Positions 7,131-16,113 of a DNA stretch of 64,000 nt are shown here, piece by piece (position 1 is the first letter of the stretch; each line of letters opens with the position of its first letter). The notes below the pieces were generated by a model. It was not told the DNA's origin. It worked only from the letters and a program-made list of their open reading frames with translations, and did not search any database. Location: NCBI GenBank assembly GCA_958296115.1, contig OY282442.1, positions 2,214,943 through 2,278,942 on the forward strand, read 5' to 3'. The position numbers and the translations under genes were made by a program. The stretch comes from an uncultured Dehalococcoidia bacterium (GTDB lineage: Bacteria; Chloroflexota; Dehalococcoidia; Lucifugimonadales; CAJWER01).

Positions 7131-10100
7131 TTACATCTCTCCCAATCTCAGGACGCGGTGGACCGAGATCCGGTGTACCAGCCATACGAGGGTTAGCGTT
7201 ATCGCGGCGAAGACCAGGAGCATGACGCCGTAGGTTACGGCAAGTATGCTCCAGTCCACCTGCATGACGAATGGGGGCACGACTCGTGAGCCCCAATCGT
7301 CGTGGCCGAGGAATGGCATTATCATCGCGCCGAGCCTCCCGCCCATCCACATGCCCAGGGCCATGCCCACCGCCACAACGAGGATGTGCTCCAGCCAGAC
7401 CATGCCCAGCATCTGGCGGCTCGACAGGCCGACGGTGCGCAGCAGGGCTAGCTGCAGCTGGCGGCTGCGGAAGGATACGTAGGCGTGGATTGCGAATCCG
7501 ATGCAGCTCAGCAGCAGCACTGCGGAGAAGGCGAGGAAGAGCAGGGCGCGCCACCCGGCGTCGACCAGGGGATCGACCTGCGCCTCGTCCAAGCGTATGG
7601 AGCGGTCGAAGACGATGCTGCTGGTTACGTTACGGGCTCTGCCGAGGGCTTGGACGAGCTCTGCCCGCTCCTCGCCCTGCGTGGAGGAGGATAACCAGAC
7701 CTCGTTGGGTATCAGCTCATTGGTGTAGGCCGCCAGGTTGGCGTACCTGGTGAGGGAGGTCAGGTCGGCCACGAGGAATTTCTCGTTGGGCAGGGTCATG
7801 GTGGGGAACAGGTTCACGGTTGCGTCGATGCGGACGGGTACTCGAAAGCCTCCGACGGACACTTCGAGCTCGTCGCCCTCGCCCCTGCCGGTCTCCCTGG
7901 CGAAGCCAGCGCTGGCAAGGACGGGAATGCGGGGCTGAGAAGAGCCGTAGAAGATGCCGCGGGCGTCCTGCGACGGACCTTCCGACCAGGAGAAGAGCGC
8001 AACGCCTGATCCGTCGTAGTCCAGATCTGCCCGACGGAAGACGTCGGAACCCGCGGACGGCGAGGCGCGGATGACCGTCCAGCCGGATACATCGTCGAAG
8101 TCCTCCAGCGCCGTTTTTCCCGACCAGGCGTCGATAGCCCATATGTCGTCTATGAGTATGGACCCGGCCTGGAGCCGACGCTCCCCGGTCTCCTCGACAC
8201 GCAGCGATACGAGGGTCAAGGGGCGGCTGAGCTGGATAGACTGGCGTACCCCGAACTTGAGGCTGACTTCCATATCAGTCCACTGGTCGGACGTGAGAGC
8301 GCCCAGGGTGTAGGTGGTGTACTGGCCCTGGGCGTTCTGGAGCCTGGCGGTGAGCCTCACGCTGGGATGGGGCCGGTTCGCCTTGATTCGAGCGCCGATG
8401 GTGAATGCCTCGTCGGGCATGAGGAGGCCGCCCGGCTGCTCTTCGAGGGGGAGCGCGTCTATGAGCTCCTCGATGGGCTTGCCGGCGAAGTCGTCCCTGA
8501 ACCACGCGACCTGCTTGATAGTCTCGGGGTCGACGGCCAGCATCTGGTAGCTCGCGCCGAAGGTCTTGCCCATCTCGCTGCCCCGGGCCCGCAGCGCCGG
8601 GCTTATCACGTCCGCGCCGGAGAATCTCTCGTAGGCGGCTGCCACCGCCCTGTTCCGGGTCGGAACGCGGCGCGCCAGCTGGTAGCCCTGTGTGTAGTCC
8701 CACCTCGTCCTGTATATGGGCTTGACGCCCTCGACGCGGATGTCGCTGCCGGTCGAGTAGAGTATCCGCTCCTGGAAGCTGCGCTCGAGAGTCGCGCCGA
8801 AGCTGGATGCGAAGATGCCCAGTCCGGCGGTCAGGATGAGCAGCAGGGACAGCCGCGCGTAGTGCGTGGGGTTCCGCGCCATCTGCCATAGGCCCATGAC
8901 GAGCCCGGCCGGCAGGGATGAGGAGAAGAGCCTGCTGGCGACTCTCATGGCGATAGGGAAGAGCCTGAGCAGCGCCATGCCGGCCGCCACCAGCATGAGC
9001 GCTGGAAGGGCCAGCAGGAGATGGTTCACGGCCACGTCGCCGAGGATCTCCTTGGCGACGACCGAGCCCTGCTGGCTGAGCTGCCTGAACAGGTAGATAC
9101 TGACCAGGACCAGCAACACGTCCACGTAGTACCGCTGGAAGAGCGGCTGGGCCGCGGGGCGGGCGGCGTTCTGCCGCTGGCGGGTAACGTTCATGCGGGA
9201 AGCTTGGACGGCGGGGGCCATCACGGCAATGAAGCTCAGGACTCCTCCCAGCGCGCTCATGAGGTAGGCGGGCAGGGATAGCGTTACCTCCAGCCGCTCG
9301 CCACCTGTTAGGCCGGAGAAGGCCGGGGTGAGGCCGAGGAAGCTCGTGACGGACGCCGCTAGCAGCGGGCCGAGGGCCGCGGCTAGGATGACGATAGTGA
9401 GTCCCTCCAGGGCGAACACGGCCAGCATCTGGGACGGCGTCGCCCCCCTGCTGCGGAGCAGGGCGACCTCGCCGCGCCTCTCCTCGATAGCCAGCGACGA
9501 GAGAGTTATCACGTAGTACAGGATTACGACGGCGATGAATATCATCACCACGAACATGGGCAGCCTGCTGAAGAAGAGCTTGCGGTCATATTCCCGGAGA
9601 GCGCCTATCAGGGCGGTCTTCTGGCGATGGCCGGCGGTGATGGTGGATAGCTGCCCGGCAAGCCCCTGCAGCCCGTCCAGAACGGCGTCGGCGTTGCGTG
9701 AGGTAACGCGGTCGTTGTCTATGTCGAGCAGCCAGGCATAGGTCGTCGCCAGTCGGCTGAACGAGGGGCCGAGCGCCTCCAGGTAAGCGGCTTCCGAGAC
9801 GTAGAACGCGGCGGTTCGGAAGCTGCTCCCGGTCGCGGCGTCGAGGACCTTATCCTCCAGGTACCAGACGTCGTCCTCGAAATCCTTCTTGTCGAATATC
9901 CCGGTCACTACCACGGAGATGACCGGCGTGGCGTCCGACCAGAAGGGGATCGCCGACATCCGGTCCCCAACGTCGAGGCCGAAGAGCGTCGCTACGTCGC
10001 GCTGGACGAGGGCTTCGACCTCTGGCGTCTCTCCAGTCTCGTTCAGGAGGCGGTCGCCCGGGAAGCGGCCGCCCGGGAGGATCTCGATGTGGTCTTGCAG

Positions 10101-10517
10101 GGAGGGGATGAAGGCGAAGTAGCTGCGTGAGTTGTACTTGCCGGCCTCCTCCTCCTTGCCGGGCTGCGTCAGGAACATGGTGGGGGTCTTGCCCGCGTGG
10201 ATGGTTCCCTGCACCAGGGGGCCGACGAGCGCCCGCACGTTTTGGTCCACCAGGTCGGATAGGAGCCGATGCTCGCTTCTCGTGGTCGGTCCCCGGTCGC
10301 CCTCGATGAGGATGTCGAGCTCCTGGTCCGTGTGCTTGTCGAGGGCCTGGTTCAGGGCCAGGTCCCGCAAGGCGTCGAAATATACGACTGTGCCAGACAT
10401 GATCGACGACGCGAGGAGCACGCCGAGCGCTACGGAGGTGAGGACCCGCCAGTGCGCGAGGCTCCGCTTGGCTACGAGGCGCCAGGCCGAGGCCAGTTTG
10501 GCTGCGATGGTGGTCAA
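7131..10517 (-). CDS. large FtsX/MacB-type ABC transporter permease
   Basis: A 1128-residue membrane protein from the TTG at 10517, which overlaps the RNase D stop (TTGA), with GGAG about 9 bases upstream. It has an N-terminal helix, a MacB-like periplasmic domain, a group of FtsX helices (around VVILYYVITLSSLAIEERR), a second periplasmic part, and C-terminal helices (LAFSAVLLLSCIGFAIHAYV onwards). The mid-region ending in SILIDDIWAID looks like a beta-sandwich insert. The duplicated FtsX layout is that of LolC/E- or MacB-like permeases exporting lipids, lipoproteins or peptides. No ATPase subunit is adjacent. Longer N-terminal extensions overlap rnd and are not credible. Confidence 0.8.
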   Translation of the reverse strand: MTTIAAKLASAWRLVAKRSLAHWRVLTSVALGVLLASSIMSGTVVYFDALRDLALNQALDKHTDQELDILIEGDRGPTTRSEHRLLSDLVDQNVRALVGPLVQGTIHAGKTPTMFLTQPGKEEEAGKYNSRSYFAFIPSLQDHIEILPGGRFPGDRLLNETGETPEVEALVQRDVATLFGLDVGDRMSAIPFWSDATPVISVVVTGIFDKKDFEDDVWYLEDKVLDAATGSSFRTAAFYVSEAAYLEALGPSFSRLATTYAWLLDIDNDRVTSRNADAVLDGLQGLAGQLSTITAGHRQKTALIGALREYDRKLFFSRLPMFVVMIFIAVVILYYVITLSSLAIEERRGEVALLRSRGATPSQMLAVFALEGLTIVILAAALGPLLAASVTSFLGLTPAFSGLTGGERLEVTLSLPAYLMSALGGVLSFIAVMAPAVQASRMNVTRQRQNAARPAAQPLFQRYYVDVLLVLVSIYLFRQLSQQGSVVAKEILGDVAVNHLLLALPALMLVAAGMALLRLFPIAMRVASRLFSSSLPAGLVMGLWQMARNPTHYARLSLLLILTAGLGIFASSFGATLERSFQERILYSTGSDIRVEGVKPIYRTRWDYTQGYQLARRVPTRNRAVAAAYERFSGADVISPALRARGSEMGKTFGASYQMLAVDPETIKQVAWFRDDFAGKPIEELIDALPLEEQPGGLLMPDEAFTIGARIKANRPHPSVRLTARLQNAQGQYTTYTLGALTSDQWTDMEVSLKFGVRQSIQLSRPLTLVSLRVEETGERRLQAGSILIDDIWAIDAWSGKTALEDFDDVSGWTVIRASPSAGSDVFRRADLDYDGSGVALFSWSEGPSQDARGIFYGSSQPRIPVLASAGFARETGRGEGDELEVSVGGFRVPVRIDATVNLFPTMTLPNEKFLVADLTSLTRYANLAAYTNELIPNEVWLSSSTQGEERAELVQALGRARNVTSSIVFDRSIRLDEAQVDPLVDAGWRALLFLAFSAVLLLSCIGFAIHAYVSFRSRQLQLALLRTVGLSSRQMLGMVWLEHILVVAVGMALGMWMGGRLGAMIMPFLGHDDWGSRVVPPFVMQVDWSILAVTYGVMLLVFAAITLTLVWLVHRISVHRVLRLGEM

Positions 10518-11665
10518 TCGGTATCTCCGAGGCTCTCTTGTACGAAGGCGCGGAGGGAGGCTTCGAGCTCGCGTCGCTGCCATTTCCGAACTTCTGGACT
10601 TTCCATCTCGTCGGCGAAGCTGTCGGGGCGCGTGGCGAGCCGCGTCAGGCTTGGAGCCGGCCATACCAGACCTGGGTTGATCTTGAGCTGCGCGGCATGT
10701 TCGCCGCGCCACTCTTTGAGGGCGCTCAGCTTCTTCCGGGCGGACGTGGATAGCCTGGGCCTCGGCGACGCAGGAGCCGGGGGGCGGCGCACGGGGTTGG
10801 CATTTTGGCCCGCGCGTATGGCTCGGCGCAGTTTGTCCGAGCGAGGCGGGTACACATATATGCCCAGCCCCTTCGTCTGCTCTAGGTCCAAGTCCGGGTT
10901 GGTTGCCATCTCCACCATCAGCGAGTCGGAGAATATCATGAACGGGGGCTTATCGCGGCGGCGCGCTTCTTTCTCGCGGAATGCGTGGATGGAGCGCAGT
11001 ATGGCAAGCCCGCGCCCGTCCAGGTCCTTGCTGCCCTTGGTAGAGAGGAAGGCGTTCTTGACTGGCTCTGGCGGCGAGTGGCGGATGGCGGCGAGCCGCT
11101 CGGCCTCCTCCTCCACCCACTGGGTCCGCCCGCGCCGTTTGAGCCTGCGGTGCAGGGTCGTCCTCAGGCGGTCGAGGTATCGAACGTCGCCGGCGGCGTA
11201 TTGGAGCAAGTCGGGCGTGAGCGGGCGTTTGGCCCAGTTCGCCCGCTGGAGGCTCTTCTTCTTGGTGATTTCTATCTTGAGGTACTTCTTCAGGGTCGCC
11301 GCCAGGCCGAGCCTGTCTGACCCGATGAAGGCGGCGGCGATACTGGTGTCGAACAGCCCGCGTATCCGGAATCCCCAATCGCGGTCCAGGCTGCGGACGT
11401 CGTAGTCCGCGGAGTGGAATATCTTCTCGACGGAGGGGGCGGCGAGCAGCTCGCCAAGCGGCGCCACGCCCTCGCCCTGCAGCGGGTCTATCAGGTATAT
11501 CTTGTCGCCGACGGCGAGCTGCACCAAGCATATTCGCTCGCGGTAGCTGTAGAACCCGTTGGACTCCAGGTCCAGCGCGACGCGGGGCTGTTCTAGGGCC
11601 GACTTCACGACCGCTTCCAGCCGCGACGCGCTCGTTATGATCTCCGCTTCGGATGGCTCCTGCAA
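10514..11665 (-). CDS. rnd: ribonuclease D-like 3'-5' exonuclease
   Basis: A 383-residue DEDDy exonuclease. Exo I is ALDLESNGFYSYRERICLVQL, Exo II is IFHSADYDVRSL, and Exo III is YAAGDVRYLDRL with the catalytic Tyr. A C-terminal HRDC-like region (ILRSIHAFREKEARRRDKPP) follows. RNase D trims tRNA 3' ends. Length matches the family. The stop overlaps the start of the downstream permease by 4 bases, an unexpected functional pairing that may only reflect compact packing. Confidence 0.9.
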   Translation of the reverse strand: MQEPSEAEIITSASRLEAVVKSALEQPRVALDLESNGFYSYRERICLVQLAVGDKIYLIDPLQGEGVAPLGELLAAPSVEKIFHSADYDVRSLDRDWGFRIRGLFDTSIAAAFIGSDRLGLAATLKKYLKIEITKKKSLQRANWAKRPLTPDLLQYAAGDVRYLDRLRTTLHRRLKRRGRTQWVEEEAERLAAIRHSPPEPVKNAFLSTKGSKDLDGRGLAILRSIHAFREKEARRRDKPPFMIFSDSLMVEMATNPDLDLEQTKGLGIYVYPPRSDKLRRAIRAGQNANPVRRPPAPASPRPRLSTSARKKLSALKEWRGEHAAQLKINPGLVWPAPSLTRLATRPDSFADEMESPEVRKWQRRELEASLRAFVQESLGDTD

Positions 11666-11740
11666 TCTATCCTTCCTCGAAACGCCTGTTTCTACATACT
11701 ACCCCAATTTCACCACATGCGGCGCTCTCCCGTCGACCTC

Positions 11741-11749
11741 TGGTATCAT
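11741..11749 (+). promoter_or_regulatory. extended -10 promoter
   Basis: TGGTATCAT is an extended -10 located 28 bases before the ATG at 11778 and divergent from rnd. No clear -35 is seen. Confidence 0.4.
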
Positions 11750-11777
11750 CAAGCTCACCCAAGCCGCCGGAGGATAT

Positions 11778-12512
11778 ATGAGATCGCCCGTGAGCGCCGA
11801 CAGCGTCGTAGTATTGTACAAGGGAGGCCGCCTTCCTTCATGGCATGGGCTCAGCGCCGAAGAGCAGGACGCTTTTTCGCGTGAGCACGTGGAGCTGATG
11901 CTCTCAGTGGCTCGAGAGCATGGCATGATGAGCCTGGAGGGATTCAAGCTGTTCGCGCAGGCGGGGGACTGGGCTAGGTTCTGGGCCATCGAGTTTCCGA
12001 CCTTCGAGGGCGCGGAGGCATGGATTGCCGCCGAGATGGAGCCGCCTTACGGACGTTACGGCTACTACGAGTATTACCTCTCTCGGCGGATCCGGCGCGA
12101 GGGCTTGGACTCGTGGGTCGTGAATCCGCCGGAGTCCGCGCGGCCAGCCGCCACGGATCCTTCGGTCATCCCCGTTCTCGACGCGGACACGAGCAGCGTC
12201 GTCGTCATCGCCTTCGCCCGCTGGCTCCCCGGGGCGGACGAGGTTGCGCCCGAAGAGCGCGGCGACGCGGAGCACGTCGAGCTGATGAAGGCGGTCGGCC
12301 GTAAGCATGGCCTCATGCGGCTCGATGCGTATCAGTCAATTGCGCCCCAGAGTGACTGGCATCGGGCGTGGATAGCGGAGTTTCCGACCCTGGATGGCGC
12401 CGAGGCTTGGATAGAGGCGGAGCTGCGGCCTCCCCACAGCCGTTACAGCATGAAGACGTACCACCTGGCGCGCAAGTGGGCGCCCGGATACTTCGCCGGC
12501 TGGGTTCCGTGA
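11778..12512 (+). CDS. unknown protein with two tandem ~70-residue repeats
   Basis: A 244-residue soluble protein starting at ATG 11778, supported by GGAGG 5 bases upstream. It contains two copies of the same unit, residues ~36-103 and ~165-232; each has EHVELM, then a Gly-rich turn (EHGMMSL / KHGLMRL), a DW pair, EFPT, GAEAWI-E, RY and a terminal Y-L-R. This indicates an internal duplication, probably of an alpha/beta (dimeric ferredoxin-like) domain. No catalytic motif is recognised. A GC-rich perfect inverted repeat (12525-12540) follows the stop and could slow transcription. Function unknown. Confidence 0.7.
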   Translation: MRSPVSADSVVVLYKGGRLPSWHGLSAEEQDAFSREHVELMLSVAREHGMMSLEGFKLFAQAGDWARFWAIEFPTFEGAEAWIAAEMEPPYGRYGYYEYYLSRRIRREGLDSWVVNPPESARPAATDPSVIPVLDADTSSVVVIAFARWLPGADEVAPEERGDAEHVELMKAVGRKHGLMRLDAYQSIAPQSDWHRAWIAEFPTLDGAEAWIEAELRPPHSRYSMKTYHLARKWAPGYFAGWVP

Positions 12513-12561
12513 CAGCCGAGGGCCGCGCGCCCCGGCGCGCGTCTCGCGTGGACGCCCCGCG

Positions 12562-13848
12562 TTGAAGGGCAACCCCGATCCGGAGGGCGCGCGTAGGGTA
12601 GACCGCAGGCGCGGGGCCCGTTCGCCGCTCGAGACGATGTTCGCCTCGTTGCGCTACAAGGACTTCGTGTACTTGTGGCTGGGACAGGTAACGCATACGT
12701 CAGCCCTGTGGATCGACATGGTGGCCCGGCCGCTCTTGGTATTGGAGATCACGGGATCGCCCGTACACCTCGGGTTGATAATCGCCGTGAGGAGCGTCGC
12801 GTCCATCGGCTTGGGGCTGGTTGCGGGAGTGGTGGCGGACCGGTTCGACCGGCGGACCGTGCTGCTCGCAACCAAGTCCGTCGTCTTTGGGCTGAGCGCG
12901 CTCTTTGCCGCGCTGCTGCTTCTGGACCTCATCCAGCTGTGGCACATCTACGCTCTCACCCTCTTGAGAGGCGCTACACAGGCGTTCGACCAGCCCGCGC
13001 GCCGCGCGATGATTCCCTCTATCGTGCCCCCGGAGCTGGTGACCAACGCAATGGCGCTCAGCTCGGGAAGTATGCAGGCCACGCGGATACTCGGAGCCGG
13101 CGGGGCCGGGGCGATCATCGCTCTGGGCGGGATAGACGCCGCCTTCGCGGCCATCGTGTTGATCTATTCGGCGGCGCTGTACTTCACGTGGATGCTCAGG
13201 ACCCCAGAGCACTCTCACAAGGCATACGCGGGTGTGCGAAGCCTCGGCGACGATCTGGCGGACGGATTCCGGTTCGCATGGTCGAACCCGACTATTCGGG
13301 GTATCGTCCTGATAGCCGCCGGGTACTTCACCTTCGCCGTCGTCTTCATATACGTCTTCGGCCCGCTGATATCCAAGCAGGTTCTCGACATCGGCAATTC
13401 TGGGTTCGGGTACATGATGAGCGCGATGGGAGTGGGCGGCATCCTAGGCACGCTGGCGCTCGCCGCCGTGAACCCGACTCGCGCCCGCGGTTACCTCGTC
13501 ATGGGCGCGCTCGTCGCCATCGGCGCGATGCTCGTGGGCGTGTCCGCCGCGACCTACACCGGCTCGGTGGGGCTGACGTTCGCTGTAGTAGGAGCGCTTG
13601 GCCTATGCCAGTCGTGGCTGCATCCCCTGGTCAATTCTGCCATTCTCCAGGAGGCGCCGGAGGACATGCGCGGGAGGATGCTCGGCATCCTCAGCCTCGA
13701 CCGCGCAATGGCAACCGTCGGCGGCGCGGCTGCGGGGTTCCTCGCCGCGGCCATCGGCCCCCAACTTGCCCAGATAGTCTTCGGCGCCGCATGTGTCCTC
13801 ACCGCGTCGGCGATGCTCGCCTACCCCCCGATGCGCCGCATCGAGTGA
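12562..13848 (+). CDS. major facilitator superfamily transporter
   Basis: A ~428-residue protein with about 12 membrane helices. The N-terminus FASLRYKDFVYLWLGQVTHTSALW and the loop VAGVVADRFDRRTVLL (MFS motif A, G-x-x-x-D-R-x-x-R-R) identify the MFS_3 group of drug or siderophore exporters related to EntS. The start is uncertain: TTG 12562 keeps an Arg-rich 24-residue extension, whereas ATG 12637 starts right at the conserved region and may be the true start. Neither has a strong ribosome-binding site. Substrate unknown. Confidence 0.85.
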   Translation: MKGNPDPEGARRVDRRRGARSPLETMFASLRYKDFVYLWLGQVTHTSALWIDMVARPLLVLEITGSPVHLGLIIAVRSVASIGLGLVAGVVADRFDRRTVLLATKSVVFGLSALFAALLLLDLIQLWHIYALTLLRGATQAFDQPARRAMIPSIVPPELVTNAMALSSGSMQATRILGAGGAGAIIALGGIDAAFAAIVLIYSAALYFTWMLRTPEHSHKAYAGVRSLGDDLADGFRFAWSNPTIRGIVLIAAGYFTFAVVFIYVFGPLISKQVLDIGNSGFGYMMSAMGVGGILGTLALAAVNPTRARGYLVMGALVAIGAMLVGVSAATYTGSVGLTFAVVGALGLCQSWLHPLVNSAILQEAPEDMRGRMLGILSLDRAMATVGGAAAGFLAAAIGPQLAQIVFGAACVLTASAMLAYPPMRRIE

Positions 13849-13855
13849 GGGCCGG

Positions 13856-15217
13856 CTATTCCGGAATCGTCGGCGCGGGGACGCTAATCCAGCTGCCCGA
13901 AGCCGTCGCCTGCAGCTTCCCGCGGGGGCCTGCCCGGTAGAACGAACCGCGCGACTCCGCCAGGTCCGAAACCCATCCGGGCGCGCTCAGCCCGTCCGCC
14001 TCCATGCGCTGGAGCGAGCCGGCCAGCCCGATGGCGTCCCACGTCTCGAACGGCCCAAGCTCCCAGGCGTATCCCCATCGCATCGCCCTGTCTATGGAGA
14101 TGATGTCGTCGGCCACGCGGTCCATCTTCTCGGCCGCGTATGCCATCATCTGCGACAGCGCGCGCCAAGCCAATCGTCCCGCCGCGTCGTCGGAGCCTGC
14201 GAGGTCGGCGACCTTGCCGCGCGGGTCGTCTGCATGGCGGGCCCGCTCTAGGGAGGGCGCTTCCAGGCTTGACCTGGGTCCGTATTCGAGCGTTGCAGGG
14301 TCGAGGGCGAGTATCTCGCGGGCCCGCTCGGTCTCGACGCGCTGGTAGAAGCCGCGTCCGGCCTTCTGCCCATTCCATCCCCTGGCCGCCATCTCGCGCA
14401 TGTAGCTTGGCACGGTCAGCGTCTCGCGCTCACGTTCGCTGGACGCTGCCCGGCGCGAGTTGTCCGCAACGGCCACGAATACGTCTATGCCCACCACGTC
14501 GAGCGTGCGGAAGGTCGCGCTGACCGGTCTGCCCATCGCAGGCCCGGTGACCGCGTCCACCTCGGCGGGGCCGAGGCCGAGCTCGTCAGCGGCGCGCACT
14601 ATGGACATCAGGGCGTACACGCCGATGGTGTTCGCTATGAAGTTGGGCACGTCGCGGGCGCGGACTACTCCGCGCTCCAGTACGTTCGCCGCCGTGTCCG
14701 AGACGACCTCCGCGGCCTCCGGGTCCGTGTCAGGCGTCTCTATCAGCTCCAGCAGCGGCAGGTATCGCGGCGGGTTGCAGAAGTGCGCTCCGAGGAACCG
14801 GGGTCGCAGGCCAGGCGGCAGCGCCTCGGCGATGGACGATACGGGGATGCCCGACGTGTTGGTGCTGATGATGGCGTGGGGCCGCGCGAACCTGGCCGCG
14901 CGGGCCCATACCGCCTGCTTGACAGCCAGGTCCTCCGAGACCGCTTCTATCACCCAGTCCGCGTCCGCCAAGCGGCCCATGTCGTCGTCGAAGTTGCCCG
15001 GCGCTATCAGATCCAGGGCCGCCGCGTCTGCGACGGGCGGGGGGCGCAGCGTCCGGAGGCGCTCTATAGCCGACTCCGCTAGGCGGCTCGGCTCGTCAGC
15101 GCTCTTGAGGTCGAGCAGGTCGCACGGTATGCCGCGGTCGGCCAGCAGCCCCGCTATCTGCGAGCCCATGGCGCCCGCCCCCAGGACGGCGGCGCGGGTT
15201 ATCGCGCTCAGCGCCAA
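13856..15217 (-). CDS. 3-hydroxyacyl-CoA dehydrogenase
   Basis: A 453-residue protein. The N-terminal NAD-binding fold opens with AAVLGAGAMGSQIAGLLADRG and contains the family sequence TNTSGIPVSSIAEALP followed by FLGAHFCNPPRYLPLLELIE, which carries the catalytic His. Two 3HCDH C-terminal helical domains follow, with NFIANTIGVYALM and MGRPVSATFRTLDVVGIDV. It resembles the dehydrogenase half of FadN/FadJ but lacks the enoyl-CoA hydratase domain of those fusions. It oxidises 3-hydroxyacyl-CoA to 3-ketoacyl-CoA. The start overlaps the upstream esterase-fold gene by 10 bases, so both belong to one operon. Confidence 0.88.
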   Translation of the reverse strand: MALSAITRAAVLGAGAMGSQIAGLLADRGIPCDLLDLKSADEPSRLAESAIERLRTLRPPPVADAAALDLIAPGNFDDDMGRLADADWVIEAVSEDLAVKQAVWARAARFARPHAIISTNTSGIPVSSIAEALPPGLRPRFLGAHFCNPPRYLPLLELIETPDTDPEAAEVVSDTAANVLERGVVRARDVPNFIANTIGVYALMSIVRAADELGLGPAEVDAVTGPAMGRPVSATFRTLDVVGIDVFVAVADNSRRAASSERERETLTVPSYMREMAARGWNGQKAGRGFYQRVETERAREILALDPATLEYGPRSSLEAPSLERARHADDPRGKVADLAGSDDAAGRLAWRALSQMMAYAAEKMDRVADDIISIDRAMRWGYAWELGPFETWDAIGLAGSLQRMEADGLSAPGWVSDLAESRGSFYRAGPRGKLQATASGSWISVPAPTIPE

Positions 15218-16113
15218 TGCTCCGGCAGTATCGGCTCACCGCAGCCAAGCTTGTCCGAGACCCACGTCTCGACGAACATGCCGTCCTTGTAGTTCGAGCG
15301 CTGGGACTCGTAGACGTCCGGCGGGTTGGGGAGCGCGTCTATCAGGCTTTGTAGTCCGCTGCGGTCGAGGGCGCTTCCGGCTGGCCCCGCCTCGAGCAGG
15401 GTCGAGGCGGATACCCTGGGCGCGAACCATCTCAGGTCAAAGTGCGAGAGCGTGGACTCGACCGCTTCCGCCGCGCCCGGCCGCTGTCTGAGGTAGTCGG
15501 TTATCTCCGCGAGCGGGTAGCCGTCGCCGCTCCGCGCCATCTCCATAGTGCGGTAGAACAGGGACGGGCCGCAGACGAGATGCGTCGCCCCGTCTGCCAG
15601 CGCCGCCGTTATCAGCGCAAGGTCGCCGCCCTGGACCGACACTCGGCTGCCGTCCACCTCCGGCCGCGAGCGCAGTATCTCCAGCCCTCGCACGCAGTCG
15701 GCGGCAATTCCCCTGAACCTGTATGCGCGCGGGTCCTCGATGCCGTCGGTGAGCAGGCCCGGGAATTCGGCGGCGTAAGGCTTGTCGGCGTTGCGGAGCC
15801 CCCTGGCCGCGATGGAGAAGGTTACGTAGCGGCTCCGGATCTGGCTTGCCGCACCCTGGGGTATCGGGGATACCACGCTGCTGTATCCCGGCGCCTTGTA
15901 GATCGCGGGGAACGGCCCCTCGCCGGTCGGGATGCCGAGGTATGCGAAGAGCCTGTACGGCCCCGAGCTCGTGAAGCGCAGTCCGAACAAGGACGACGAA
16001 TCGTTGCTGCGGAGGGGGATAGCCTCCGTCTCGACGCTGGGGGGGAAACAGGCGAGCTCGTCCAGGGCGTCCCGCCAGTAGCCTTCGAAGTCTGCGGGCC
16101 TGCCTTCGCTCAT
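15208..16113 (-). CDS. degenerate AXE1-like alpha/beta-hydrolase (probable pseudoenzyme)
   Basis: A 301-residue protein related to its upstream neighbour over most of its length (FWxxxL near the start, PGYSS, FPGLLTDGIED, EVDGSRVSVQGG). Where the neighbour has the nucleophile elbow GGSQGG, this one has GGDLAL: the serine position is D164. The region that supplies the acid residue and the His of the triad is also not preserved. The fold is probably kept but classic esterase activity is probably lost. The start overlaps the upstream stop by 4 bases. It could have a binding or regulatory role, or be decaying. Confidence 0.75.
   Translation of the reverse strand: MSEGRPADFEGYWRDALDELACFPPSVETEAIPLRSNDSSSLFGLRFTSSGPYRLFAYLGIPTGEGPFPAIYKAPGYSSVVSPIPQGAASQIRSRYVTFSIAARGLRNADKPYAAEFPGLLTDGIEDPRAYRFRGIAADCVRGLEILRSRPEVDGSRVSVQGGDLALITAALADGATHLVCGPSLFYRTMEMARSGDGYPLAEITDYLRQRPGAAEAVESTLSHFDLRWFAPRVSASTLLEAGPAGSALDRSGLQSLIDALPNPPDVYESQRSNYKDGMFVETWVSDKLGCGEPILPEHWR

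Noticed and set aside
12525-12540. GC-rich perfect inverted repeat as intrinsic terminator
   Set aside because: The loop is only two bases and no T-run follows; noted within the preceding gene entry instead.
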